Below, piece after piece: positions 43,305 through 51,824 of a stretch of 64,000 bases of DNA (within the stretch, counting starts at the first letter, position 1; every line of letters begins with the position of its first letter). A program made the translations under genes and the position numbers. The notes under the pieces were generated by a model. The model did not search any database and was not told the DNA's origin. It saw only the letters and a program-made list of their open reading frames with translations. This stretch comes from GCA-2709075 sp038146865. Lineage in GTDB: Bacteria > Pseudomonadota > Alphaproteobacteria > MPNO01 > UBA2964. The stretch is taken from assembly GCA_038146865.1 (NCBI GenBank), contig JAYQSL010000007.1:62001-126000 (forward strand), in the 5' to 3' direction.

Positions 43305-44921
43305 TTATGGTCCGTGGGTGTTGGCCGCTGGGCTCATCTCAGAGAGGTTCATTATTTCATTAACCATCAACTCAAGCAGGTCAGATTTTGTACTCGCATA
43401 ATCGGGTTCATCCCACAAATTGACAAACTCATTCGGGTCATTTTTGAGGTTATAAATTTCGCCCCATCCTGTGTTGCTGTATTTGGTTAAACGCCAATCA
43501 TCATGCAATAGGGTTCTCGCTTTGAAATTATTCCCAAATCCCATGTAACCCCGACGTTGGCTTTCTTCTATCAGTATAGCCTCTCGACTATTTTTTCCCC
43601 GAGCTATGTCAAACAAGGATTTACTCTGCATTCCGTTAAAAGGTTGAATTCCGGCACGGCCCAGAATTGTTCCTGCTAAATCAATGGTACCGGAATACCC
43701 AGTAGAACTTATGGGCGCATTCTCCTCATCTGGATCAGATAAGATACAAGGAACTCTTATTAAGCCTTGATAATGGAGTGCGGCTTTTAACAATAGTTGA
43801 TGGTCTCCCATAAAGTCGCCGTGATCCGTCGTAAAGATTATGACGGTATTTTGTGCTAATCCGTTCTTTTCAAGCGCAGCCAAAACTCGCCCGATGGCGT
43901 CATCAATCATTGTGATCGAGCCATAATTGAGAGCGATTGCATCTCGAACCTCGGCTTCACTTGCCCCAAAGGCCCTTTGGCCATTTTTGTTTGCTTTTCC
44001 CATTTCCCGTTCTTGAAGGATTGCCGCTAATTGGGGCGGCCAATTCTTTTGGGGATGGTTATATGCTTCGGGTAAGGGAACCTCATCGGGATCATACATA
44101 TCAAAGTATTTACCTGGGGGGGTAAAAGGGTGATGTGGGTCACCAAAAGAGCATTGAAGGATGAATGGTTTATCTGGATACGAAGTGGCGTGTTCCGATA
44201 AGTAATTGATGGTTTCCTCTGCGATAAAACTGGTTGGGTAAAGTTCTTCAGGGACCGCTGTTCGCCAAGCTTGGGGCGCAATTATTTTTCGGTTGGATGG
44301 GATAGCATTTGCGGGGCCACGGAGCGAATCTGAATTCGGATATCTCTCTTCCAGCCATCTAGAATAATGTCCCCAAACTCTATCTGAGTGTCCGACAGCG
44401 AGGGCCAGATGTTCAAAACCGTAAAATGGCGTTACAGGCTCAAAATCAGGATTGCGACCCCATGTTGTTTTTAACTCTTGTTCGTAACATCCATCAGACC
44501 ATCTTTGTCGCCTAGCCTCAGCTAAATCGTGGCGCGGCTGTATCTTATTTAGATCCTGTTTTGGTAGACCAACCTCTACTGGTGTCGCCGACATCCCTTG
44601 CAAATGACTTTTGCCCACCAACGCTGTTCTATAGCCTGCATCTAGCATGAGCTCAGTAAAGGTTACCTCTTGCAAAGAGAGCGAAATCCCGTTCTGTCTT
44701 ACCCCATGGAGTGAAGGCATGCGGCCAGTCATAAGAGTTGCACGATTCGGCATGCAAATGGGACATGAAACGTAGAATTTGTCGAAACGAGTACCGCGGT
44801 TTGCAATACTATCGATGTTGGGCGTTTGAACGATATCGTTGCCGTAGCACCCAAGATGGTCTGCTCTGTGTTGGTCAGTAATGAAGATAAGAAAATTGGG
44901 TTTTGCTGAGTTGTTATTCAT
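43305..44921 (-). CDS. Sulfatase / alkaline-phosphatase superfamily hydrolase (no. 1)
   Basis: A 538-residue sulfatase-fold protein. The N-terminal metal site is ITDQHRADHLG, and Cys56 in CMPNR fits the CxPxR motif needed for conversion to formylglycine. TTDHGDFMGDHQLLLK is the second metal site. There is no signal peptide, so it acts in the cytoplasm, like choline sulfatases or phosphonate monoester hydrolases. The residues that separate sulfate from phosphonate esters cannot be judged. It overlaps UbiD no. 3 by 8 bases. It is clearly homologous to the sulfatase at 51825-53423; both end in HGP. Confidence 0.87.
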   Translation of the reverse strand: MNNNSAKPNFLIFITDQHRADHLGCYGNDIVQTPNIDSIANRGTRFDKFYVSCPICMPNRATLMTGRMPSLHGVRQNGISLSLQEVTFTELMLDAGYRTALVGKSHLQGMSATPVEVGLPKQDLNKIQPRHDLAEARRQRWSDGCYEQELKTTWGRNPDFEPVTPFYGFEHLALAVGHSDRVWGHYSRWLEERYPNSDSLRGPANAIPSNRKIIAPQAWRTAVPEELYPTSFIAEETINYLSEHATSYPDKPFILQCSFGDPHHPFTPPGKYFDMYDPDEVPLPEAYNHPQKNWPPQLAAILQEREMGKANKNGQRAFGASEAEVRDAIALNYGSITMIDDAIGRVLAALEKNGLAQNTVIIFTTDHGDFMGDHQLLLKAALHYQGLIRVPCILSDPDEENAPISSTGYSGTIDLAGTILGRAGIQPFNGMQSKSLFDIARGKNSREAILIEESQRRGYMGFGNNFKARTLLHDDWRLTKYSNTGWGEIYNLKNDPNEFVNLWDEPDYASTKSDLLELMVNEIMNLSEMSPAANTHGP

Positions 44922-46464
44922 CTAAAAGACTGTATTCGCCCTCTTTTAATCTGCAAATTTTTCCCGCTTGACGTAATTCATCTAGCTCAAGCGCAATTTC
45001 TCGTCCATCAAAACTCTCTCGGGCTACCATTAACTCTTCAAATGTTTTGGGTCCATCGCTTAGCGCCTTTTCAACCGACTCATATTTATGGCCCTCATAG
45101 CGAGGAGCCGCAGGAATACTAAATTCGATGGCATTCTTTCGATCTAGAGCAATGGTGAGATCGAAGCCGGCTTTGCCTCCAACCCGAGATCCATAAAGTG
45201 ATGGATCCAATGGCAACGTTCGAAGGCCTCCCTCAACAATCAAGTCTCTATCAGGTTGAAATCGTGTTGCGAGCGCCCACTCCATTCTTGCGTCGTTAAA
45301 CACATCGATATCCTCGTCAACTACGAAGACATTTTTGATATTGGCGAGACACCCGATACAGGCGGCGATGGCGTTGCGTGCCTCTCCAGGTACCCGTTGT
45401 TTGATGCCGACACGCAAGTTGAACATTCCGGCCCCGGCATTTGGAGCATAAACGGCAACTGGCTCTCTGATGGCGGTTTGAAGTGCTCTCCATACAACAG
45501 CTTCAGTCTTTATCGCGTTTAGAGATACAGTATCGGTGCATTCTAAGGCTTGACCGCCGATAGTCGAAACCTGGAATAATGGATCTTTTCGCATCGTGAT
45601 CGCCGTGACGTGGAATAGCGGATTCTGTTTCATTATTCCGTAATAGCCGGCGAATTCTCCAAATGGTCCCTCGTCCTCAACATGTCCGCGAGGATCAAGA
45701 TACCCCTCAATAATACACTCCGCATCTGCTGGGACCAAAATCTCATTGGTAACAGATTTTACAAGTGGAAGGGGTGCGCCACGAAGATTGGCAACAAGCC
45801 CGGTTTCATCAACCGGAATACGCATGGTTGCTGCAACATGATCAATTGGGTGTGAACCAAAGACAAAGCTTATTGGTAAATTTTCGCCCCGCCGAGCTGC
45901 GGCCTCATATATGGCTTTGAGGTCACTCGGAGAATTAAGGTCGACGCCAGCTTCAGTTCGGTTCCGCAACATCATTCGTCGGCAGCCAACATTTGTCAGA
46001 CCCGTGTCAGGGTTTATGGCATAATCGATGGTAGATGAAAAATAGGGAGCACCGTCCCTTCCATGTTGAAATATTGCCGGTAATTTTGTTAGGTCCGCAT
46101 CTTTTCCTTCCCATATAATGGACTGACAAGGTGCGTTTTCCGAAGTGACAATGATCGTTCGCTGCGGGGATGCTAGCCGTTTTATAACCTCGGATAAGAG
46201 ATCCGCTGGCCCGACGCCAAAGGCCGCTGCCAACCTGGTTCGATCGGCCATTAAATTTCCAATAATTTCGAATTCTTCGGGCCCAGCCCTGTCAAATATA
46301 ACCGCTTTGGGATTTGCCTCCAGGCGTTCCGCGATGCGACCTAGAGGGATCTTTTCCGTTACCCGTTCGATAGATTTAGTTTCAAATAGTTGGTCTACAA
46401 AGGAGCGGAGGCGGAACGTCTCCGTATCCGCCTCGTTACCGTGTAAAGATGTGCCTTCAGGCAT
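44914..46464 (-). CDS. UbiD family (de)carboxylase, copy 3, with C-terminal extension
   Basis: A 516-residue UbiD-family protein. Catalytic positions are Arg162 (GCRRMM), Glu265 and Glu270 (EGPFGEFAGYY), so activity is expected with prenyl-FMN. It is the most divergent of the three copies: the R-site is CRR rather than YR. About 55 residues beyond the normal C-terminus (near 460-516) read like a small winged-helix unit (GPKTFEELMVARES, ALELDELRQAG). It lies between a TctC-type binding protein gene (12 bases) and a sulfatase gene (overlap). Substrate unknown. Confidence 0.88.
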   Translation of the reverse strand: MPEGTSLHGNEADTETFRLRSFVDQLFETKSIERVTEKIPLGRIAERLEANPKAVIFDRAGPEEFEIIGNLMADRTRLAAAFGVGPADLLSEVIKRLASPQRTIIVTSENAPCQSIIWEGKDADLTKLPAIFQHGRDGAPYFSSTIDYAINPDTGLTNVGCRRMMLRNRTEAGVDLNSPSDLKAIYEAAARRGENLPISFVFGSHPIDHVAATMRIPVDETGLVANLRGAPLPLVKSVTNEILVPADAECIIEGYLDPRGHVEDEGPFGEFAGYYGIMKQNPLFHVTAITMRKDPLFQVSTIGGQALECTDTVSLNAIKTEAVVWRALQTAIREPVAVYAPNAGAGMFNLRVGIKQRVPGEARNAIAACIGCLANIKNVFVVDEDIDVFNDARMEWALATRFQPDRDLIVEGGLRTLPLDPSLYGSRVGGKAGFDLTIALDRKNAIEFSIPAAPRYEGHKYESVEKALSDGPKTFEELMVARESFDGREIALELDELRQAGKICRLKEGEYSLLDE

Positions 46465-46476
46465 GTTGGATATCGC

Positions 46477-47577
46477 CTAATTCTTTTTGTCTTTAGCTTT
46501 TTTCTTTGCCCGCGCCTTTTTCCTTTTTTCAGCTGCTTCCTTCATAAGCGCAGTAAAGCCTACGGCCTTTTTGAAATATTCTATGGTCTCCGGCGGGGTT
46601 GAAAAGGCCGATTTTACCACCTGGTCTAGATCTTCTCCTTTGACCGGATCCACGACTATGTTGCGTTTCTTCGCTTCCGCTAAAAATTTAGGTGAAGCTA
46701 CGGTTTTGTTAAAGGCGGCCCGAAGCGCGATCACACGTGCTTTTGGAACTCCTGGTGATACGAAAAAGCCATGACCGATTGATGGACCAGTCTTTAAGAA
46801 ATTCACCACAGCCTTGTCTCGCTCGGTTTTCATAAGATCCATTGCATTAGGAACGCCCGCCTCTGCAAGATCTTTGGTGTAGGGGCCCATATAAACTATC
46901 TGGACAATTTTCTTCCCTGCAATCCAGTGGGGTTTGGTTGATTTGTAACTATTATAAAAGCTAGACCTCCCGTTAACCTCACCTTTTTCCATCGCATTAT
47001 TTTGGCGGTCGCCCCCGCGATATCCAGCAATCACTTTAAACTTCGTTCCAACCGTGTGGTTCATCCACGCGGGGAAAAAATAGCCCGTGGAGAGTTTGCT
47101 AGACGTGGCGGAAGTAACCTCAACTTTTTTTACGGCACTGAGCGTTTTGGCAGGCGATGTATGCCATTGTGTCAAGACCGAAGCCATTGGTGTAACTGAA
47201 CCAATCCATTGTAACTTTCGAGAGTCGTAGCCAACCTTGGGACGCAAAAGAGGGGAGAGAACCGCTGGGGGTAAGACCGCGCCTACAATGGTTCCATCCT
47301 GAGCTGCAGCATTAACAATATATTTTACGGCGCGAGCCCCGCCAGCACCTGGCATTGCAGTAACGACCCAATTGGCTTTACCGGGAGTATTCGCTCCAAT
47401 GTGTCTTGCCAAAACGCGTGCAACAAAGGAAAAACCGCCACCGGCACCCCCACCAGAAATCGCTGTAATCTGCCGATCCTTGTAAAACGAAGCAACGGAA
47501 TCCGCGTGTGCTGGCATTGCCAACACAAAAGCCGAGAGGCTGGTTGCCGAAATCAATAATTTTTTCATGTGTCTCAT
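46477..47577 (-). CDS. TctC-type periplasmic substrate-binding protein
   Basis: A 366-residue extracytoplasmic receptor of the tripartite tricarboxylate transporter family. The start at 47577 has AGGGAG about 7 bases ahead; an upstream in-frame ATG at 47604 has no such site. A signal peptide is cleaved after AHA (MKKLLISATSLSAFVLAMPAHA). The body has the TctC pattern VVTAMPGAGGARAVKYI. The last 20 residues are almost all Lys, Arg and Ala, an unusual tail. No TctA or TctB permease gene is in the window. It begins an operon with UbiD no. 3 and sulfatase no. 1, so its ligand may be their substrate. Confidence 0.82.
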   Translation of the reverse strand: MRHMKKLLISATSLSAFVLAMPAHADSVASFYKDRQITAISGGGAGGGFSFVARVLARHIGANTPGKANWVVTAMPGAGGARAVKYIVNAAAQDGTIVGAVLPPAVLSPLLRPKVGYDSRKLQWIGSVTPMASVLTQWHTSPAKTLSAVKKVEVTSATSSKLSTGYFFPAWMNHTVGTKFKVIAGYRGGDRQNNAMEKGEVNGRSSFYNSYKSTKPHWIAGKKIVQIVYMGPYTKDLAEAGVPNAMDLMKTERDKAVVNFLKTGPSIGHGFFVSPGVPKARVIALRAAFNKTVASPKFLAEAKKRNIVVDPVKGEDLDQVVKSAFSTPPETIEYFKKAVGFTALMKEAAEKRKKARAKKKAKDKKN

Positions 47578-47721
47578 AAACAACTCCCTAGTTTTTTTCA
47601 ACACACTAACACCTAATGATTTTGTTTAAAGCCCCTCTTGGGTCTTTGCAGTTCTTTAGTTCTTATTATGCTGAGGACAGAAGTATTGTGTTCGTTATTT
47701 TTTATTTCTGGAAACTTTATT

Positions 47722-48921
47722 ATGTCTGAGTACAACCCCTCAGTAGCGATTGCTGGAGCAGGTATCGGTGGATTGATAGCAGCGCTCGCCCTTCTGAAAC
47801 GTGGCATTGATGTCAATGTCTATGAGCAATCGCCGGTCCTCGGTGAGATCGGTGCGGGCTTCCAAGTGAGCGCAAATGGTACCAGGGTTTTGTATCACCT
47901 CGATTTGGGTGACGAGATCGAAAAAATATGTTGGTCGCCCTCGGGGAAAGAGATTCGGATATGGAACACCGGTCAGACCTGGCCCTTATTTGATTTGGGG
48001 ACAGAGTCGGTATCGCGTTATGGGTTTCCTTACATGATGTTTCACAGGGCCGACTTGCATGAAGTACTGGTTAAGGCGGTGAGGAAGTTGAAACCTGATG
48101 CCATCCATTTAAATAGGAGTTGTGTTGGGACATATACTAACGACGATAAGGCAGTCTTGAAGTTCTCGGATGGAGGAGAAGCGAGTGCCGACGTGGCGGT
48201 GGGTGCTGATGGTATCCACTCTGCTGTTCGCAAATCACTCTTCGGCGATGATAAGCCTAATTTTACCGGGATTATGGCCTGGAGGGGTGTCATTGATATT
48301 CGTGATCTTCCGGAGGGCTTACTTCGGCCGGTAGGAACAAACTGGGTGGGCCCAGGAGGGCACGTGGTTCATTATTACTTAAGGGGAGGTAAGTTAGTAA
48401 ATTTTTTTGGGGCCCAAGAGAGGGATGATTGGCAAGTTGAGAGCTGGGTCGCGGAAGGCTCTCGAGAGGAATGTGTATCTGACTTTGCCGATTGGCACGA
48501 GGTTGTGAGGACGCTGGCGGCAAATATTGAAAAACCCTTGAAGTGGGCTTTGATGGATCGTGAGCCCATTGAGAATTGGACAGATGAACGCGTGACCCTT
48601 TTAGGTGATGCGTGCCATCCGATGCTGCCTTTCCTGGCGCAAGGGGCAGTTATGGCGATGGAGGATGGTTTGATGTTGGCTAGGGCCTTGGACGAGGTTT
48701 CAGACATTGTGGAAGCCTTACAGCGTTATCAAACTGCACGGATTGATCGCACGACGCGTGCTGTAAGGGGCTCAACTGAAAATGCTAAAAGGTTTCATAA
48801 TTCTCGCCTGGCCGATCCCGAGGTGGCGAAGAAATATGTTGATGAGCAGTGGGACAAAGACGAGATCGCCTCTCGTTACGATTGGTTATTTACTTATGAT
48901 GCGATTTCAGCCTCAATTTGA
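47722..48921 (+). CDS. FAD-dependent aromatic monooxygenase (salicylate hydroxylase-like)
   Basis: A 399-residue class A flavoprotein monooxygenase. The start at 47722 is chosen because the upstream 28 codons carry no homology and the FAD motif GAGIGG then falls at residues 12-17. The DG motif is GADGIHSAVR and the FAD-ribityl motif is LLGDACHPMLPFLAQG. It hydroxylates an aromatic acid with NAD(P)H and O2; the closest named types are salicylate and 3-hydroxybenzoate 6-hydroxylases. It is followed 35 bases later by a VOC protein gene, which could act on its product, and is divergent from the TctC gene. Confidence 0.88.
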   Translation: MSEYNPSVAIAGAGIGGLIAALALLKRGIDVNVYEQSPVLGEIGAGFQVSANGTRVLYHLDLGDEIEKICWSPSGKEIRIWNTGQTWPLFDLGTESVSRYGFPYMMFHRADLHEVLVKAVRKLKPDAIHLNRSCVGTYTNDDKAVLKFSDGGEASADVAVGADGIHSAVRKSLFGDDKPNFTGIMAWRGVIDIRDLPEGLLRPVGTNWVGPGGHVVHYYLRGGKLVNFFGAQERDDWQVESWVAEGSREECVSDFADWHEVVRTLAANIEKPLKWALMDREPIENWTDERVTLLGDACHPMLPFLAQGAVMAMEDGLMLARALDEVSDIVEALQRYQTARIDRTTRAVRGSTENAKRFHNSRLADPEVAKKYVDEQWDKDEIASRYDWLFTYDAISASI

Positions 48922-48956
48922 TCGTAAATTAATCGCTAATAAAACGGGAGTGCTGA

Positions 48957-49763
48957 ATGTTCGCTCAAATTAATCATATGGCAATGATAAGTTCAGATTA
49001 TTCTTTGCTCGAGAGATACTACCGTTCGTTGTTTAAATTCACCAATTCTGGAAGAAATGACCCAGAGGCGTCTACGGTGGTTGGGGACGGCAATGTCGGT
49101 CTTAATATTCTTCCTCGTCGGGATGGCTATATTGGGGGGATCGACCATTTCGGGATGGTGGTTGATGATATCGATATCGTTCAGGATCGCATGAATGCAA
49201 AGGATTGGGGTGCAAAAATGGTCAAGCGCCCCTCCTATCGCCCTTTTGCTGCCTGGAGCGGGCACGATCCTGATGGGAATGTGTTCGATCTTGCCCCCAA
49301 ATCCGGAGAAAATTTAGATGATGTTTACGCGGAGCGGGGTGAGTCGAAGGGCGCTAAATTTAGTCGATTTGCTATAAGGACTGTAAACGCGGAGAAATGT
49401 GCAGAGTTTTATTCAGAGGTTTTTCAATTGCAGCTTGCAAATCGGAAGGAGGGAGATCCCAATTACCACCTTTCAGATGGAACGGTCACATTATCCCTGA
49501 TGCCGTGGGATATCGAAAAATTTGTGGGCATGTCGATTAAACGTCCTGGACCTGACCATATTGGTATTAGCGTAGATAATCTTGATGAGTTTAGACAAGA
49601 GATGCGGCGGATTGGTGACAAAAATACCTTTCTCGCCTCTCGTCCTCTCGGAGGAAGTAAAGAGGCAGATACTCGGCGCGATTGGTTTATGCAAAACGCT
49701 CTCGGGCAAATGCAAATTTCTGACCCTGATGGCAATTGGTTGGATATAGACGCGGTAAAATAA
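48957..49763 (+). CDS. VOC superfamily protein with two glyoxalase-like domains
   Basis: A 268-residue protein with two betaalphabetabetabeta units, about residues 1-118 and 130-268. INHMAMISSD opens the first, DHFGMVVDD and HDPDGNVFDLAP follow; PDHIGISVDN and DPDGNWLDI mark the second. The architecture is that of type I extradiol dioxygenases and glyoxalases. Possible metal ligands are His in HMAM, DHFG and DHIG. Next to an aromatic monooxygenase gene, a ring-cleavage role is plausible, not shown. GGGAG lies before the ATG. Confidence 0.8.
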   Translation: MFAQINHMAMISSDYSLLERYYRSLFKFTNSGRNDPEASTVVGDGNVGLNILPRRDGYIGGIDHFGMVVDDIDIVQDRMNAKDWGAKMVKRPSYRPFAAWSGHDPDGNVFDLAPKSGENLDDVYAERGESKGAKFSRFAIRTVNAEKCAEFYSEVFQLQLANRKEGDPNYHLSDGTVTLSLMPWDIEKFVGMSIKRPGPDHIGISVDNLDEFRQEMRRIGDKNTFLASRPLGGSKEADTRRDWFMQNALGQMQISDPDGNWLDIDAVK

Positions 49764-49781
49764 AGTCTTTTCAGAGGGACC

Positions 49782-50693
49782 TTATAAGTTTTCCAGGAAA
49801 TCCTCAGTAATCTGGGCACAAAGCTCTGGTTTTTCTAGTTGCAGCATGTGCGTGGTGTCCGGGATGGCTTGCCATGAGTGTCCGTAGAGTTGATGCAAGG
49901 CCTGATTTACTAATGCCGGGGATCGGGCAGGTAAGCCATTAGGATCGCTGGCTATTATTTTGAGAGGACCCGCGAGCTCGGCAAAATGCGGGGTCAAGTT
50001 CATTGATGCATTCGTTGCGTACACACGCGACTCTCCGCTGGGCGGGCAGCAGAGTTTCCAATCGTTGCTGTTTTTGTCCTCTTTTAAGATAGACCGGGCC
50101 ATCAGCTCGTGTGCACCCGCCACCCAGCGACCATGACTTTTAGAGTTTTTTAACTGCATTGCGAGATCAAGGGGGGTCTTAAAGATGGCCTGTCGTTCTG
50201 CAGCCCAATTCGCAAGCATCAAGTCATAACCTTGAGAGATACCGTGTAGGTCGTGCATTGGCGGCATAACCAATGGTGGATCGAATAGTATCAGCCCTCG
50301 CCAATTCCAACCAAACTCAAGTGCATGACGAATTGACGTAATGGCGGATATGGAATGAAAAACGCCAAAGGTTGGTTTTTGGCCGCAAGTTTTCTCTATT
50401 TTTTTTAGTATCTCCTCGAGATCTGAAGAAAACCAGGGGACATCATGATGAATTATGAGATCATGACGCGGGTTCCAACCATGGTTTCGCTGGTCGTATA
50501 AAAAGATGTCATACGCGGGCAGAAGGTATTGCCAGAAAGGAAAATAGGCATCTGATGCAAATCCATTTCCATGCGAAAGAATTATTCTTTTGCCGTCCGG
50601 GTTTCCATGCCTTCGGACAATGATCTCCGCCCCATCCTCCATTGTAAAGGGGAGTATCTCATCTGGTTTGGGAACTCGGAATTCTGCGTCCAT
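49782..50693 (-). CDS. Alpha/beta hydrolase
   Basis: A 303-residue alpha/beta hydrolase. The oxyanion region is LSHGNGFASD; the nucleophile elbow is VFHSISA with Ser114, which departs from GxSxG. A C-terminal His lies in DTTHMLQLEKPE, and an Asp in IIASDPNGLP is a candidate acid. The reaction is not decided; hydrolysis of a ring-fission product or an ester is likely in this neighbourhood. It is monocistronic, converging with the VOC gene and divergent from the OmpA lipoprotein gene. Confidence 0.83.
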   Translation of the reverse strand: MDAEFRVPKPDEILPFTMEDGAEIIVRRHGNPDGKRIILSHGNGFASDAYFPFWQYLLPAYDIFLYDQRNHGWNPRHDLIIHHDVPWFSSDLEEILKKIEKTCGQKPTFGVFHSISAITSIRHALEFGWNWRGLILFDPPLVMPPMHDLHGISQGYDLMLANWAAERQAIFKTPLDLAMQLKNSKSHGRWVAGAHELMARSILKEDKNSNDWKLCCPPSGESRVYATNASMNLTPHFAELAGPLKIIASDPNGLPARSPALVNQALHQLYGHSWQAIPDTTHMLQLEKPELCAQITEDFLENL

Positions 50694-50795
50694 ACTAAGC
50701 TCAGATGTTTCGGTTACGGGTATTTAAATAACAAAACTGCTATCGGCGATGTTTTAGCATAAAACTCTGATTTTGGAATTTGGGCTAAAATTACC

Positions 50796-50824
50796 TTGGC
50801 ACGCTCTGTTCAGCGTTGTAGGGT
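50796..50824 (+). promoter_or_regulatory. Candidate promoter of the OmpA lipoprotein gene
   Basis: TTGGCA at 50796-50801 and TAGGGT at 50819-50824 with a 17-base spacer lie 30 bases before the ATG, which has GGGAGG ahead of it. The -35 box is good and the -10 box poor. Confidence 0.35.
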
Positions 50825-50854
50825 TCGCCATTCTTTTTAAACGGGAGGCATAGA

Positions 50855-51775
50855 ATGCAAGTTTGCTGGAAAAAGATCACTGTTGTAGCCATTGCCGGGC
50901 TGCTCGTTAGCGCCTGCTCTGGTGTGGGTGGTCTGAGTGAGATGAAGCCTAAAGGCAAGGCTTTCGAGAAGGCACTTTTTAAAGAATATTCGAAGATGGC
51001 TTCTTATGAAGCAAAAGAAGATAGCCTAGATGAGAATGTACGCTTCTTTGTCGAGCGAGCGAAGAAAGCCGCAACCGGTAAAGCACCAAGCACTCAGATG
51101 ATTTCTGATCGAAAGATCAAAGGAAAATATGCGAAGGATCTTGGACCAGCTTATGCCCGGCTTTGGGCTGCCCTTGACTCCAAAGGCGCTAAATTAGACG
51201 GCAAAAATGCTGCAAAAGCTCAAGTAATGTTTGAGTGCTGGCTCAGACAAGCTGAGAAGAACCAGAAAAAGAACAAAAAAATGGGCTCATGTATGAGTAA
51301 CTTCTATGGCGCTATGGCGATGTTAGAAGGAGCTATTTACAACGCTCAACAAAAAAAGAAGAAAAAGAAGGCTGCTTCAAAAAAAAAAGTAAGTAAGAAG
51401 GCCGCAAAAAGTAAAAAAGCGCCTGGGCCAGTTAGAACGAAGTATTTCATTGCGTTCTTCGATTTTGGTAGCTCCAAGCTTTCCAAAAAGGCTCAAATAT
51501 CTGTCGAAAGTGCCCTTGGGTTCGCAATCAGTAAGAGGAGTAACTCCATTGCTGTGACAGGGCACACGGACACGGTAGGAAGCAAAAAGGCCAATAAGGC
51601 CCTGGCAAAGAAGAGAGTTGCCTCGGTTCTGGCGATGTTTAAGGCGGCTGGTTTTAACCTGAAGAAAGATGTTGTTGACGTCTCTCTAGGTGAGATTGAC
51701 CCCGCTGTCGCAACAGGGGATGGAAAAAAAGAGGCACGAAATCGTCGTGTTGTGATTGCTGTAGACTACCGATAA
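50855..51775 (+). CDS. OmpA-family outer membrane lipoprotein with Lys-rich linker
   Basis: A 306-residue lipoprotein. The signal peptide ends in the lipobox LVSAC (Cys21), a lipid anchor. A helical middle part (to about residue 165) is followed by a linker rich in Lys and Ala (about 168-192). The C-terminal OmpA/Pal domain, about 195-306, holds FDFGSSKLS, VTGHTDTVGS and RNRRVVIAV and should bind peptidoglycan. A tract of ten A at 51379-51388 codes for part of the linker and could slip. It is not part of the catabolic theme and has its own promoter and terminator. Confidence 0.88.
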   Translation: MQVCWKKITVVAIAGLLVSACSGVGGLSEMKPKGKAFEKALFKEYSKMASYEAKEDSLDENVRFFVERAKKAATGKAPSTQMISDRKIKGKYAKDLGPAYARLWAALDSKGAKLDGKNAAKAQVMFECWLRQAEKNQKKNKKMGSCMSNFYGAMAMLEGAIYNAQQKKKKKKAASKKKVSKKAAKSKKAPGPVRTKYFIAFFDFGSSKLSKKAQISVESALGFAISKRSNSIAVTGHTDTVGSKKANKALAKKRVASVLAMFKAAGFNLKKDVVDVSLGEIDPAVATGDGKKEARNRRVVIAVDYR

Positions 51776-51796
51776 AAAGAACTTCAGTGACTAAAA

Positions 51797-51820
51797 GGGC
51801 TCCTTGGGAGCCCTTTTTTT
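51797..51820. terminator. Terminator between the convergent OmpA lipoprotein and sulfatase genes
   Basis: GGGCTCC pairs with GGAGCCC around a 3-base loop, followed by seven T on the plus strand and preceded by four A. It can stop both converging transcripts, better for the lipoprotein gene. Confidence 0.9.
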
Positions 51821-51824
51821 GCCA

